A DNA stretch of 18,244 nucleotides. Source: Bacillota bacterium (GTDB lineage Bacteria > Bacillota > Clostridia > Christensenellales > Aristaeellaceae). The translations under genes were made by a program, and so were the position numbers. The stretch is from NCBI GenBank assembly GCA_023459675.1, contig JAEWTC010000016.1, forward strand, positions 1-18,244, in the 5' to 3' direction. Numbering within the stretch: the stretch's first letter is position 1; each line of letters opens with the position of its first letter. Below, piece by piece: positions 6,592 to 12,825 of the stretch. The notes below the pieces were generated by a model. That model worked only from the letters and a program-made list of their open reading frames with translations. It had not been told where the DNA came from and ran no database searches.

Positions 6592-6782
6592 ATGATTGAC
6601 GGCAAACGAGGGAAGGTGCCGGGCGCCTGCTACGCAGGCGGGGAAGGTGGAAAAGGTGGGGAAGGGGAGGAACGGTGGGACGGTCGGGCGGGCGGGGAAG
6701 GGGGGTCAATCGGGAAGAGGGGAAAGCGGAAGCGGGCGGGAGGGTTGAGCTGCTCGTTGGACTGGGCACGGGAGCTTGGAGA
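6592..6782. other. Purine-rich spacer inside the tRNA operon
   Basis: About 190 bases between tRNA-Tyr and tRNA-Thr. From about 6640 to 6760 the + strand is dominated by G and A (runs such as GGGGAAGG, GGAAAAGG, GGGGGG). The transcribed strand would therefore be a C/U-rich RNA. Near the Tyr side is a short hairpin, CGCCTG-CTACG-CAGGCG (about 6625-6641). No tRNA-like fold was found, though other spacers in the array are mostly 5-25 bases. Confidence 0.7.
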
Positions 6783-6858
6783 TGGAGCCGGCGATGGGAC
6801 TCGAACCCGCAACCTGCTGATTACAAATCAGCTGCTCTGCCAATTGAGCTACACCGGC
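6783..6858 (-). tRNA. tRNA-Thr (TGT)
   Basis: Acceptor GCCGGTG pairs with CGCCGGC (one G-U). The D-arm region is TAGCTCAATTGGCAGAGC. The anticodon arm is GCTGA-TTTGTAA-TCAGC, anticodon TGT. The T-arm contains GGTTCGAGTCC and ends with encoded CCA. Confidence 0.95.
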
Positions 6859-6880
6859 GGAGTCCCACCCAAGAGGAAAA

Positions 6881-6957
6881 TGGCGACCAAGAAGGGGCTC
6901 GAACCCTCGACCTCCAGCGTGACAGGCTGGCATTCTAACCAACTGAACTACTTGGCC
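6881..6957 (-). tRNA. tRNA-Asp (GTC)
   Basis: Acceptor GGCCAAG pairs with CTTGGTC (one G-U). The D-arm region is TAGTTCAGTTGGTTAGAAT. The anticodon arm is CCAGC-CTGTCAC-GCTGG, anticodon GTC. GGTTCGAGCC and encoded GCCA follow; the G73 discriminator is expected for Asp. Confidence 0.95.
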
Positions 6958-6962
6958 ACTCG

Positions 6963-7039
<77 letters not shown>

Positions 7040-7051
7040 TTACGGGAAAGG

Positions 7052-7126
7052 TGGTGACTCCTGGGGGACTCGAACCCCCGTTACCGCCGTGAAAGGGCGG
7101 TGTCTTAACCGCTTGACCAAGGAGCC
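7052..7126 (-). tRNA. tRNA-Glu (TTC)
   Basis: Acceptor GGCTCCT pairs with AGGAGTC (one G-U). The D-arm region is TGGTCAAGCGGTTAAGAC. The anticodon arm is CCGCC-CTTTCAC-GGCGG, anticodon TTC. GGTTCGAGTCC and encoded ACCA follow. Confidence 0.95.
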
Positions 7127-7150
7127 ACGGATACCCTGCGGGATGAAGTT

Positions 7151-7227
7151 TGGTCGGGGTGAAGGGATTCGAACCCCCGGCCCCATGCTCCCAAAGCATG
7201 TGCGCTACCAGACTGCGCTACACCCCG
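7151..7227 (-). tRNA. tRNA-Pro (TGG)
   Basis: Acceptor CGGGGTG pairs with CACCCCG. The D-arm region is TAGCGCAGTCTGGTAGCGC. The anticodon arm is CATGC-TTTGGGA-GCATG, anticodon TGG. GGTTCGAATCC and encoded ACCA follow. It is the first gene of the operon, about 25-30 bases after the likely transcription start. Confidence 0.95.
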
Positions 7228-7240
7228 GCTTGTACAAGCC
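7227..7240. repeat. 14-bp palindrome in the tRNA operon leader
   Basis: GGCTTGTACAAGCC is a perfect palindrome that touches the first base of tRNA-Pro and ends 19 bases before the -10 box. It may form a 5' leader hairpin next to the RNase P site, or be a protein-binding site. Confidence 0.6.
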
Positions 7241-7259
7241 CATATAGGCGACGAATAGT

Positions 7260-7288
7260 ATTCTACCGAAATTCCGTGCCAATGTCAA
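7260..7288 (-). promoter_or_regulatory. Sigma-A promoter of the tRNA operon
   Basis: On the - strand, TTGACA (7288-7283), a 17-base spacer and TAGAAT (7265-7260). The -35 is perfect and the -10 has one mismatch, as expected for a strong stable-RNA promoter. Confidence 0.9.
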
Positions 7289-7356
7289 GAGAAATCGGAG
7301 CCGGTTCTCTCTTTTTCTGCGGTAAATCCGCAGCGGTGAAATATTACAGAAATACC

Positions 7357-7385
7357 TTGATTGGTTCACAATTATGTGATATTAT
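7357..7385 (+). promoter_or_regulatory. Sigma-A promoter with operator-like dyad for the 2-epimerase gene
   Basis: TTGATT (7357-7362), a 17-base spacer and TATTAT (7380-7385) lie about 50 bases before the start codon. The spacer contains TCACA (7366-7370) and TGTGA (7375-7379), inverted arms four bases apart that fill most of the space between the two promoter boxes. That is a classic place for a repressor to block RNA polymerase. Confidence 0.75.
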
Positions 7386-7433
7386 TTAAAATAATCGTAA
7401 CATACTAATTGTTCACCAGAAGGAGACGGCACT

Positions 7434-8546
7434 ATGCGCGAATCGGGGAAGATCACCGCGTTAATCGTGTTCGGCACCCGGCCGGAGGCCATTAAAATGT
7501 GCCCGCTCGTAAAGGAGTTCCGCACGCGCAGCGGGATACGCACCAAGGTGTGCGTATCCGGCCAGCACCGTGAAATGCTGGATCAGGTACTGCAATTGTT
7601 CGGCGTAACGCCGGATTACGATCTCAACATTATGCAGCGGGAGCAAACCCTGTTTGACATCACCGCCAAAACCCTCACCGGCATGCGTGCCGTGCTGCTG
7701 GATTGCAAGCCGGACGTCGTATTTGTGCACGGGGACACCACAACGGCCTTTGCCGCGTCGGTTGCAGCGTTTTATCTGCAAATCCCGGTGGCGCACGTGG
7801 AAGCCGGGCTTCGCACCCGCAACATCTACTCCCCGTTCCCCGAGGAGTACAACCGCCAGGCCATCAGCCTGGTGGCGAAATACAATTTTGCGCCGACGCA
7901 GATGTCGCGCGGCAACCTGTTGGCGGAAGGCCGCCCGGACGATAGCATCTACGTAACCGGCAACACCGGCATCGACGCGCTGAAAACCACCGTGCGCGCG
8001 GATTTCCGCTCGGAGATCATCGATTGGGCCAAGGGCAGCCGCCTGTTGGTAATGACCGCCCACCGGCGCGAAAACCTGGGCGAGCCCATGCGCGCCATGT
8101 TTCGCGCCGTGCGCCGCATTGTGGAGGCATACCCGGACGTAAAGCTCGTTTATCCCGTGCATAAAAACCCGGCGGTGCAGGCAGCCGCCCACGAGGTGTT
8201 CGCCGATCACCCCAGAATTCGCCTGATCGAGCCGATGGAGGCGGACGCGTTCCACAACCTTATCAACGCCGCCTATCTCATTTTAACGGATTCCGGCGGT
8301 ATCCAGGAGGAAGCGCCGTCGCTTGGCAAGCCCGTGCTCGTGATGCGCGATACCACCGAGCGGCCCGAGGGCGTGGAAGCTGGCACCCTGCGCCTGGTGG
8401 GTACGGACGAGCAGCGCATCTTTACCGGCTGCCGCCTCCTGCTGGACGATCCCGCGGAGTACCGCAGCATGAGCGCCGCAAAAAACCCGTATGGCGACGG
8501 AACCGCGTCCGTGCGCATCGCGGATATCATCGAAAAAACGCTGTAA
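7434..8546 (+). CDS. wecB: UDP-N-acetylglucosamine 2-epimerase (non-hydrolysing)
   Basis: A 370-residue cytoplasmic GT-B-fold enzyme that interconverts UDP-GlcNAc and UDP-ManNAc, the precursor for ManNAc-containing surface polymers and teichoic acid linkage units. ATG 7434 has a strong ribosome binding site (AGAAGGAGA). Family motifs are all present: FGTRPEAIKMCPLV (13-26), VFVHGDTTTAFA (Asp101), HVEAGLRT (Glu123), YSPFPEEYNRQ (Glu137), VTGNTGIDAL, MTAHRRENLG (His210), and DSGGIQEEAPSLGKPVLVMRDTTERPE near the C-terminus. The catalytic Asp, Glu, Glu and His are conserved, and the length is the family norm. It is transcribed alone and meets the glycosyltransferase operon head-on, 21 bases from the end of its last gene. 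It may feed that operon, the upstream polysaccharide locus, or wall teichoic acid synthesis. Confidence 0.95.
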   Translation: MRESGKITALIVFGTRPEAIKMCPLVKEFRTRSGIRTKVCVSGQHREMLDQVLQLFGVTPDYDLNIMQREQTLFDITAKTLTGMRAVLLDCKPDVVFVHGDTTTAFAASVAAFYLQIPVAHVEAGLRTRNIYSPFPEEYNRQAISLVAKYNFAPTQMSRGNLLAEGRPDDSIYVTGNTGIDALKTTVRADFRSEIIDWAKGSRLLVMTAHRRENLGEPMRAMFRAVRRIVEAYPDVKLVYPVHKNPAVQAAAHEVFADHPRIRLIEPMEADAFHNLINAAYLILTDSGGIQEEAPSLGKPVLVMRDTTERPEGVEAGTLRLVGTDEQRIFTGCRLLLDDPAEYRSMSAAKNPYGDGTASVRIADIIEKTL

Positions 8547-8558
8547 ACAGATGATCGT

Positions 8559-8585
8559 GACAGCCTGTTATTCAAACAGGCTGTC
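8559..8585. terminator. Shared hairpin between convergent genes (possible bidirectional terminator)
   Basis: GACAGCCTGTT (8559-8569) and AACAGGCTGTC (8575-8585) form an exact 11-bp stem around ATTCA. The stem covers the last codons and stop of the - strand gene and begins 13 bases after the epimerase stop. There is no real T-tract in either direction, so it may act as an mRNA 3' end stabiliser or a weak terminator. Confidence 0.55.
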
Positions 8586-9713
8586 CACCTCTTCCTCAAG
8601 CTCGGCATCCTCGGCTGCGGTTTTCGCGGCCGAGGCTTTTCGTCTATCGAATTTTTCCTGCAAAATCTGGTTCTTGATCTGCGTCATCCGGGACGCCCAG
8701 CGTTTATGGCGAAGCTCCAGCTGGAAGTTCTCCTTGGCGATCGTAACGCTGTCCACCTCGCAGCCCACGTAGCCGTACACCCGCGCGGTTTCGCACAGCA
8801 TGATGAACTTGCGCGCGATCAGCGATTTGATGCGGGGCGGAACGCCGATTTCGGCCTCGGGGCCGACCAAAATGGAATCCTGCGAAAACGCCGTGCCCAG
8901 AATACGCGCGCCTTCGTCCAAAATCAGCAGCCCGTCGGCAATCACGTTGCCGTTGACGCGCGCGTTCTTATGAAGGTAAATGTTGTGGGTGGATTTCAAA
9001 CTGCCCATCACCACGGCGCCTTCGCCGATGTCCAAGCTGAATTCGGACACGATGGTTTTCTTGACCACCGACTGCGGCTCCACAAATTCCGCGTCAATCC
9101 AGCGCTGGGTGTACACCGTCATGTCCACGGGCTGGTGGGCGGGGCTTACCGTTTCCAGGCCGATCAGGATCTCCGGGGCATACAGGCGGCGGAAGGTGCA
9201 GCCTGGCGCAATGCGCAGGCGCTCCGCGCTGGAGGCGTTGATCCCCAGCATGCAGCCGGGGTGCACGATCATCTGCTTTTCGCTGTCCGCCCAGCGGATC
9301 ACCGAGCAGTTGCGCAATAGCTCCAGCTCGTCCAAACAGGCGATGGCCCGCAGATACGTTTGCTCCGGAATGCGCGCCGATGCCGCCGCGTAGATCTCCT
9401 TGCTGAACACCGCGATCCCCAGCGGCCGGAAGCGCGTTTCCGCAATCACAATCGCGCCGCAGGCGTTGCCCGTCAGCTCGTCCGCCAGCAGATACGGCTC
9501 GAGCTTGGACATCTGCACGGTGCGGTTTTCCCGGTTAATGCCGTTTTCCACCAGATACCGGAAGGAGTTGGAAAAGTAACGCGGATCGCGTACGTTGTCG
9601 TTCTTCACGTACAGCGCGGCTTCCCTGCTCTTTTTCTGGGACAGCATGGAGACCGCGAAGGGAAGGATCAGCAGTACGACAAACAACAGCGCCAAACCGA
9701 GGATCGTAAGCAT
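8568..9713 (-). CDS. Membrane-anchored protein with bactofilin-like beta-repeat domain
   Basis: A 381-residue product. ATG 9713 was chosen over more upstream in-frame starts because GGGAGGT sits just before it and the membrane helix begins at once (residues 3-23). A middle region of unclear fold (30-220) follows. It contains a few Cys residues and a YLLADELTGNACGAIVIAETRFRPLG segment. Residues about 224-325 show short strand-turn repeats (DIGEGAVVMGSL, IYLHKNARVNGNVIADGLLI, LDEGARILGTAF, ILVGPEAEIG) resembling the beta-solenoid of bactofilins (polymer-forming cytoskeletal family, PF04519). The tail (330-381) is charged and ends in an acidic stretch, EDAELEEEVDSLF. It is the last gene of the operon with the processive glycosyltransferase, so it may be a scaffold that positions the synthase (inference). 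Fold assignment is by pattern only. Confidence 0.7.
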   Translation of the reverse strand: MLTILGLALLFVVLLILPFAVSMLSQKKSREAALYVKNDNVRDPRYFSNSFRYLVENGINRENRTVQMSKLEPYLLADELTGNACGAIVIAETRFRPLGIAVFSKEIYAAASARIPEQTYLRAIACLDELELLRNCSVIRWADSEKQMIVHPGCMLGINASSAERLRIAPGCTFRRLYAPEILIGLETVSPAHQPVDMTVYTQRWIDAEFVEPQSVVKKTIVSEFSLDIGEGAVVMGSLKSTHNIYLHKNARVNGNVIADGLLILDEGARILGTAFSQDSILVGPEAEIGVPPRIKSLIARKFIMLCETARVYGYVGCEVDSVTIAKENFQLELRHKRWASRMTQIKNQILQEKFDRRKASAAKTAAEDAELEEEVDSLFE

Positions 9714-9789
9714 ACCGCACCTCCCTCCGTCGTCCGTATCGCGGCAAAACGCGCGGCGTGCCCATGCGGCCGCCGCGGCAGAACCGTAC

Positions 9790-10608
9790 CTATGCCCAGC
9801 GCCACAGCCTGCCCATTTTCGGCTTGCCGAAGCCCTTGCTTGCGTGCTGCACGTACAGCACATAGATAAACACCATCTGCAAAAAATCAAACAGCATCCC
9901 CAGCGTGAAGAACAGCGTGGCCATGTACAGGGAGCTGAAGTAGTGGAGCACCAGCAGATAAATCACATAGCGCGTAACGCCGTACAGGCCGGTGTATACC
10001 ATCGTCGCCGCAAAGGCGATCAGCTTGGACAGGAACGACGAAAAGATCAGCGCGATGGCAAACCCGCTGATCCCCGCGATGCAGATCCAAAGCGCGATCT
10101 GCTGCTCCATATACAGCTCGGAATAGTTGACCAGCGTGTAGGGGAAATACTCCGGGAAAAATATGAAGTAGAAGGAGGCGATCATGTGGATGAACATCGC
10201 GATGCATACGTAGATGACCATCGCCCGGAACCCCTTCTTGCGAAACAGCGCGCCGTAAAACAGAATGATCCCGGCAATCACGAAGTTGAGAATGGAGAAC
10301 AGGCGCGTGGGCAGGCTTCCGGCGATCTCCACCAGGTACACCGGCCCGATCATCGGGATGAAGTCGGAGGAAATCACGGCCGTCGGCACGCCCGTATTCC
10401 CCGTAATCACCCTGCTTACCCACGTGGCGACCGCAAACGATATCTGCGGGTAAAAAAGCAGAATGCCCGCGAAAACGGGCAGCACGAACACAGCCACAAA
10501 CAGCCACATGGAAAGCTGGGGCCGGGGCAGGTGGCGGTAATCGCGGGTGAAGAAAATACTCTGCTTCTGGATGGGCGGGTTTTTATGGGTTTGCGCTGCG
10601 GCTGCCAT
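9790..10608 (-). CDS. Polytopic membrane protein next to the glycosyltransferase (possible exosortase-G relative)
   Basis: A 272-residue protein with a cytoplasmic N-terminus of about 33 residues and six to seven membrane helices (about 34-55, 56-70, 104-122, 127-151, 169-191, 195-223, 226-253). It ends with a basic, Gly-Lys rich tail. A moderate ribosome binding site (AAAGGTG) precedes ATG 10608. I do not recognise the family with certainty. In Gram-positives a family 2 glycosyltransferase is sometimes encoded beside the exosortase homologue XrtG. Here Cys176, Arg213 and His222 lie in membrane segments in the order Cys, Arg, His, but the usual catalytic context around the Cys and the final His is not clear. 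A polymer export or synthase partner role is an equally good guess. It sits 57 bases after the glycosyltransferase gene and 76 bases before the bactofilin-like gene. Confidence 0.65.
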   Translation of the reverse strand: MAAAAQTHKNPPIQKQSIFFTRDYRHLPRPQLSMWLFVAVFVLPVFAGILLFYPQISFAVATWVSRVITGNTGVPTAVISSDFIPMIGPVYLVEIAGSLPTRLFSILNFVIAGIILFYGALFRKKGFRAMVIYVCIAMFIHMIASFYFIFFPEYFPYTLVNYSELYMEQQIALWICIAGISGFAIALIFSSFLSKLIAFAATMVYTGLYGVTRYVIYLLVLHYFSSLYMATLFFTLGMLFDFLQMVFIYVLYVQHASKGFGKPKMGRLWRWA

Positions 10609-10665
10609 GGCATCTACACCTTTTCATTGCCTGAGGCGTGGATTACGAACGGAAACGGCGCGGGC

Positions 10666-11961
10666 TTATGCGCCCGGCGCGGGCGGGGGCGCGTCGGTGG
10701 AGGCAAAGCGCTCGGTTTTGGCCCATTTGGTTTTGCGGTGGGTGATGTTGTCCACCACCGCCTGCACAAAGCCTTTGGAGATGTACCACATATAAAAGTA
10801 GAACGAGAAACACAGCATCGGCAGAAAGATCAGCTCCTTGCGCATGCCGTCCAACAGCGCGCCTACGGAGATCTGGTAAAACGGGGCGAAATTGCCCCAG
10901 GAGTTGTACATCCCCACGAACAGCAGCACCCACCAGCCGCTCATCACGTTCATCCGCCCCAAAAAAAACAGGGTGATGCAGTCCAAAAGCCCCGTGCCCA
11001 GAATGAAGGGGATCATGTATACGCCAAGCAGCAGCAGCGCGTCGATCTTCTTGTAAATGGGCAGCCGTTTGGAAATCAGCACGGGGAAGAAATAGCGGAT
11101 CATCACGTCGTTATGCCCGCGCGACCAGCGGCTGATCTGCCTGCCGCGCACGGCCCAGGATTCGGGGCTTTCCTCGTAGCACTCGGCGGAGTTATCGTAC
11201 ACCACGTTCCAGCCCTTGAGCGTCAGGCGGTAGGTAAGCTCGGTGTCCTCGGTCAGGTTCTTGGTGTTGTAGCCGTGGTCTTCCAGCAAAAGGTGCTTGC
11301 GGTAGCCGCCCACGGTGCCGCCGTACTGCGGGATCAGCCCCAGGTTATAACGCGCCTGCTGGTCCACCTGATAGCCGCCGGAGCGTTCCAAATTCAAAAG
11401 CTCGGTCAGCATGTTGGCGTGCGGGTTCAGGGGCACCACGCGGCCCATCACGGCGCCGACCTTCGGGTCGATAAAGGCGGAGGCAAGCTTCCGGATCAGG
11501 TTTTTGGACGGGCGGTAATCCGCGTCGAATACGATGATGATCTCGCCCTTGGCAAACTCCATCGCCTCGTTCAGCGCCACGGGCTTGCCGCGGTCGCCTT
11601 TCTCGTCGGTGCGGTGGTAGGGGCGCACAATGGGAAAACGCCGAAAATACTGATCCAGCATTTCGGCGGTTTTATCTTTGGAATGGTCGTTGATGGCGAT
11701 GATTTCCAGCTTATCCCGCTCGTAATCGCATTCCAGCAGGGATTCGATGACGTGCTTTAGCACCAGTTCCTCGTTGTGCATGGGGATCAGCACCGAAACC
11801 GTGGGCCATTCGCTGTCCACCACGTCGCGGTAGGAAATCTTCTGGTTGACGTACAGGCGGTTGATGGTAAAAATGATGTGCCGAACCGCATAGACCATCA
11901 TGACGATGACCACGAACATAAAATAAAGCTGAAGGGCTTTGACCAGCGTTTCCACAGGCAT
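10666..11961 (-). CDS. Processive family 2 glycosyltransferase (membrane polysaccharide synthase)
   Basis: A 431-residue membrane synthase of the cellulose/hyaluronan/poly-GlcNAc type. One N-terminal helix (about 8-32) is followed by a GT-A domain with SVLIPMHNEE (56-65), NDHSKD (Asp92), the metal-binding DAD (146-148), TED (237-239) with the catalytic-base Asp, and QISRW (275-279), the Q-x-x-R-W signature of processive enzymes. Three to four membrane helices follow (about 305-330, 340-360, 375-405), and the tail is Pro-Ala rich. It probably polymerises a nucleotide sugar and extrudes the chain through its own membrane channel. The product sugar cannot be read from sequence. GGGGAGG ends one base before ATG 11961, too close. 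A GTG two codons later (11955) is correctly spaced (7 bases), so the real start may be 11955. The gene heads an operon with two membrane proteins. Confidence 0.88.
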   Translation of the reverse strand: MPVETLVKALQLYFMFVVIVMMVYAVRHIIFTINRLYVNQKISYRDVVDSEWPTVSVLIPMHNEELVLKHVIESLLECDYERDKLEIIAINDHSKDKTAEMLDQYFRRFPIVRPYHRTDEKGDRGKPVALNEAMEFAKGEIIIVFDADYRPSKNLIRKLASAFIDPKVGAVMGRVVPLNPHANMLTELLNLERSGGYQVDQQARYNLGLIPQYGGTVGGYRKHLLLEDHGYNTKNLTEDTELTYRLTLKGWNVVYDNSAECYEESPESWAVRGRQISRWSRGHNDVMIRYFFPVLISKRLPIYKKIDALLLLGVYMIPFILGTGLLDCITLFFLGRMNVMSGWWVLLFVGMYNSWGNFAPFYQISVGALLDGMRKELIFLPMLCFSFYFYMWYISKGFVQAVVDNITHRKTKWAKTERFASTDAPPPAPGA

Positions 11962-11999
11962 TCCTCCCCACGGGCAACGGGTTAAAACGTTCGGCTGCC

Positions 12000-12015
12000 C
12001 CGCCGCGCGCGGCGG
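12000..12015. repeat. 16-bp G+C palindrome in the glycosyltransferase operon leader
   Basis: CCGCCGCGCGCGGCGG is a perfect palindrome about 10-20 bases after the expected transcription start and about 40 bases before the start codon. As RNA it would form a very stable 6-bp stem with a CGCG loop. Confidence 0.65.
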
Positions 12016-12029
12016 TGTTATCGTGGAGT

Positions 12030-12058
12030 ATCATAGCATAGTAAAGCGTAAAAAGCAA
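12030..12058 (-). promoter_or_regulatory. Sigma-A promoter of the glycosyltransferase operon
   Basis: On the - strand, TTGCTT (12058-12053), a 17-base spacer and TATGAT (12035-12030). It begins five bases after the stop codon of the upstream corrinoid transporter ATPase, so the two operons are separately promoted although they point the same way. Confidence 0.7.
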
Positions 12059-12063
12059 AGCGT

Positions 12064-12825
12064 TCAGCCGCTCCAAAGCCCGTAAAGCTCGCGCATCCAG
12101 GCCGCCGCGTCCATGCCATAAACGCGCCGCAGTACGTCCGGGGCAAGCGCTTCTTCGGGCGGCCCGTCGGCCGCCACGCGGCCGTGATCCATGACAATCA
12201 CCCGCGTGGCAAAGCGCCTGACCACGGATAGATCGTGCACCACGGATAGCACCGTGCGCGGTTCCTGCCCAAGCCACTGCCCGATCAGCTCGAAAATCTG
12301 CTTCTGATAGGAAACGTCCAGGTGGCTCAGCGGTTCGTCCAGCAGCATAAACCGCGGGTTTTGCGCAAACAGCTGCGCCAGAAACGCGCGCTGCACCTCG
12401 CCGCCGGAAATTTTGGAGATGGGCTTGTGGCGCAGCGCCGCGGTGCCGGTGGAGCACATCGCGCGTTCCACGGCGGCTTCATCCGCCGCGCCGGGCCCGC
12501 CCAGCGCGTCGTGCCAGGCATAGCGCCCAAGCCGCACGATTTCCTCCACGGTGAAGGCGTAGCCTTCGGATGCCCGCTGGGACAGGATTCCCATGCGTTG
12601 CGCGCGCTCCCGGGGCTTCATCGTTTTCACGTCGGCGCCGTCCAAACGGATGCTGCCCGTATAGGGCACGCATTGCATCACCGCTTCCAGAAGCGTGGAT
12701 TTTCCCGCGCCGTTGGGGCCGGTGATCATTACCCATTCTCCCGCGTCCACGCGGAAGGAAACGTCGCGCAGCGCTTGCACGCCGCCGTATTTAACCGTTA
12801 CATTCTGCACCTCAAGCATGGGCAT
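12064..12825 (-). CDS. btuD: Corrinoid (cobalamin) ABC transporter, ATP-binding protein
   Basis: A 253-residue FecE/BtuD-like ATPase that powers uptake from the cytoplasmic face. It has Walker A GPNGAGKST (36-44), Q-loop Gln83, signature ISGGEVQRA (139-147), Walker B FMLLDEP (159-165), D-loop SHLD (167-170) and switch His197. The first ATG (12825) sits directly on the AAGGGGG ribosome binding site. The second ATG (12819, product two residues shorter) is six bases from it and is the more likely start. The coding region overlaps the permease gene end by 8-14 bases, so translation is coupled. The cobalamin riboswitch in front of the operon points to corrinoids rather than ferric siderophores as substrate; from sequence alone the two cannot be separated. 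Confidence 0.9.
   Translation of the reverse strand: MPMLEVQNVTVKYGGVQALRDVSFRVDAGEWVMITGPNGAGKSTLLEAVMQCVPYTGSIRLDGADVKTMKPRERAQRMGILSQRASEGYAFTVEEIVRLGRYAWHDALGGPGAADEAAVERAMCSTGTAALRHKPISKISGGEVQRAFLAQLFAQNPRFMLLDEPLSHLDVSYQKQIFELIGQWLGQEPRTVLSVVHDLSVVRRFATRVIVMDHGRVAADGPPEEALAPDVLRRVYGMDAAAWMRELYGLWSG

Noticed and set aside
7317..7333. Hairpin CTGCGG-TAAAT-CCGCAG as a terminator
   Set aside because: The T-run precedes the stem on the + strand and becomes an A-run after it on the - strand, so neither direction gives a terminator. It may be chance.
9714..9890. Longer start for the bactofilin-like protein
   Set aside because: The 59 extra residues are Cys/Ala/Arg rich, overlap the upstream membrane-protein gene and lie before a good ribosome site.
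9595..11760. A 721-codon open frame on the + strand
   Set aside because: It lies antisense to the bactofilin-like, membrane and glycosyltransferase genes, is rich in His, Gln and Arg in a pattern typical of a reverse-complement shadow, and has no family motifs or ribosome binding site.
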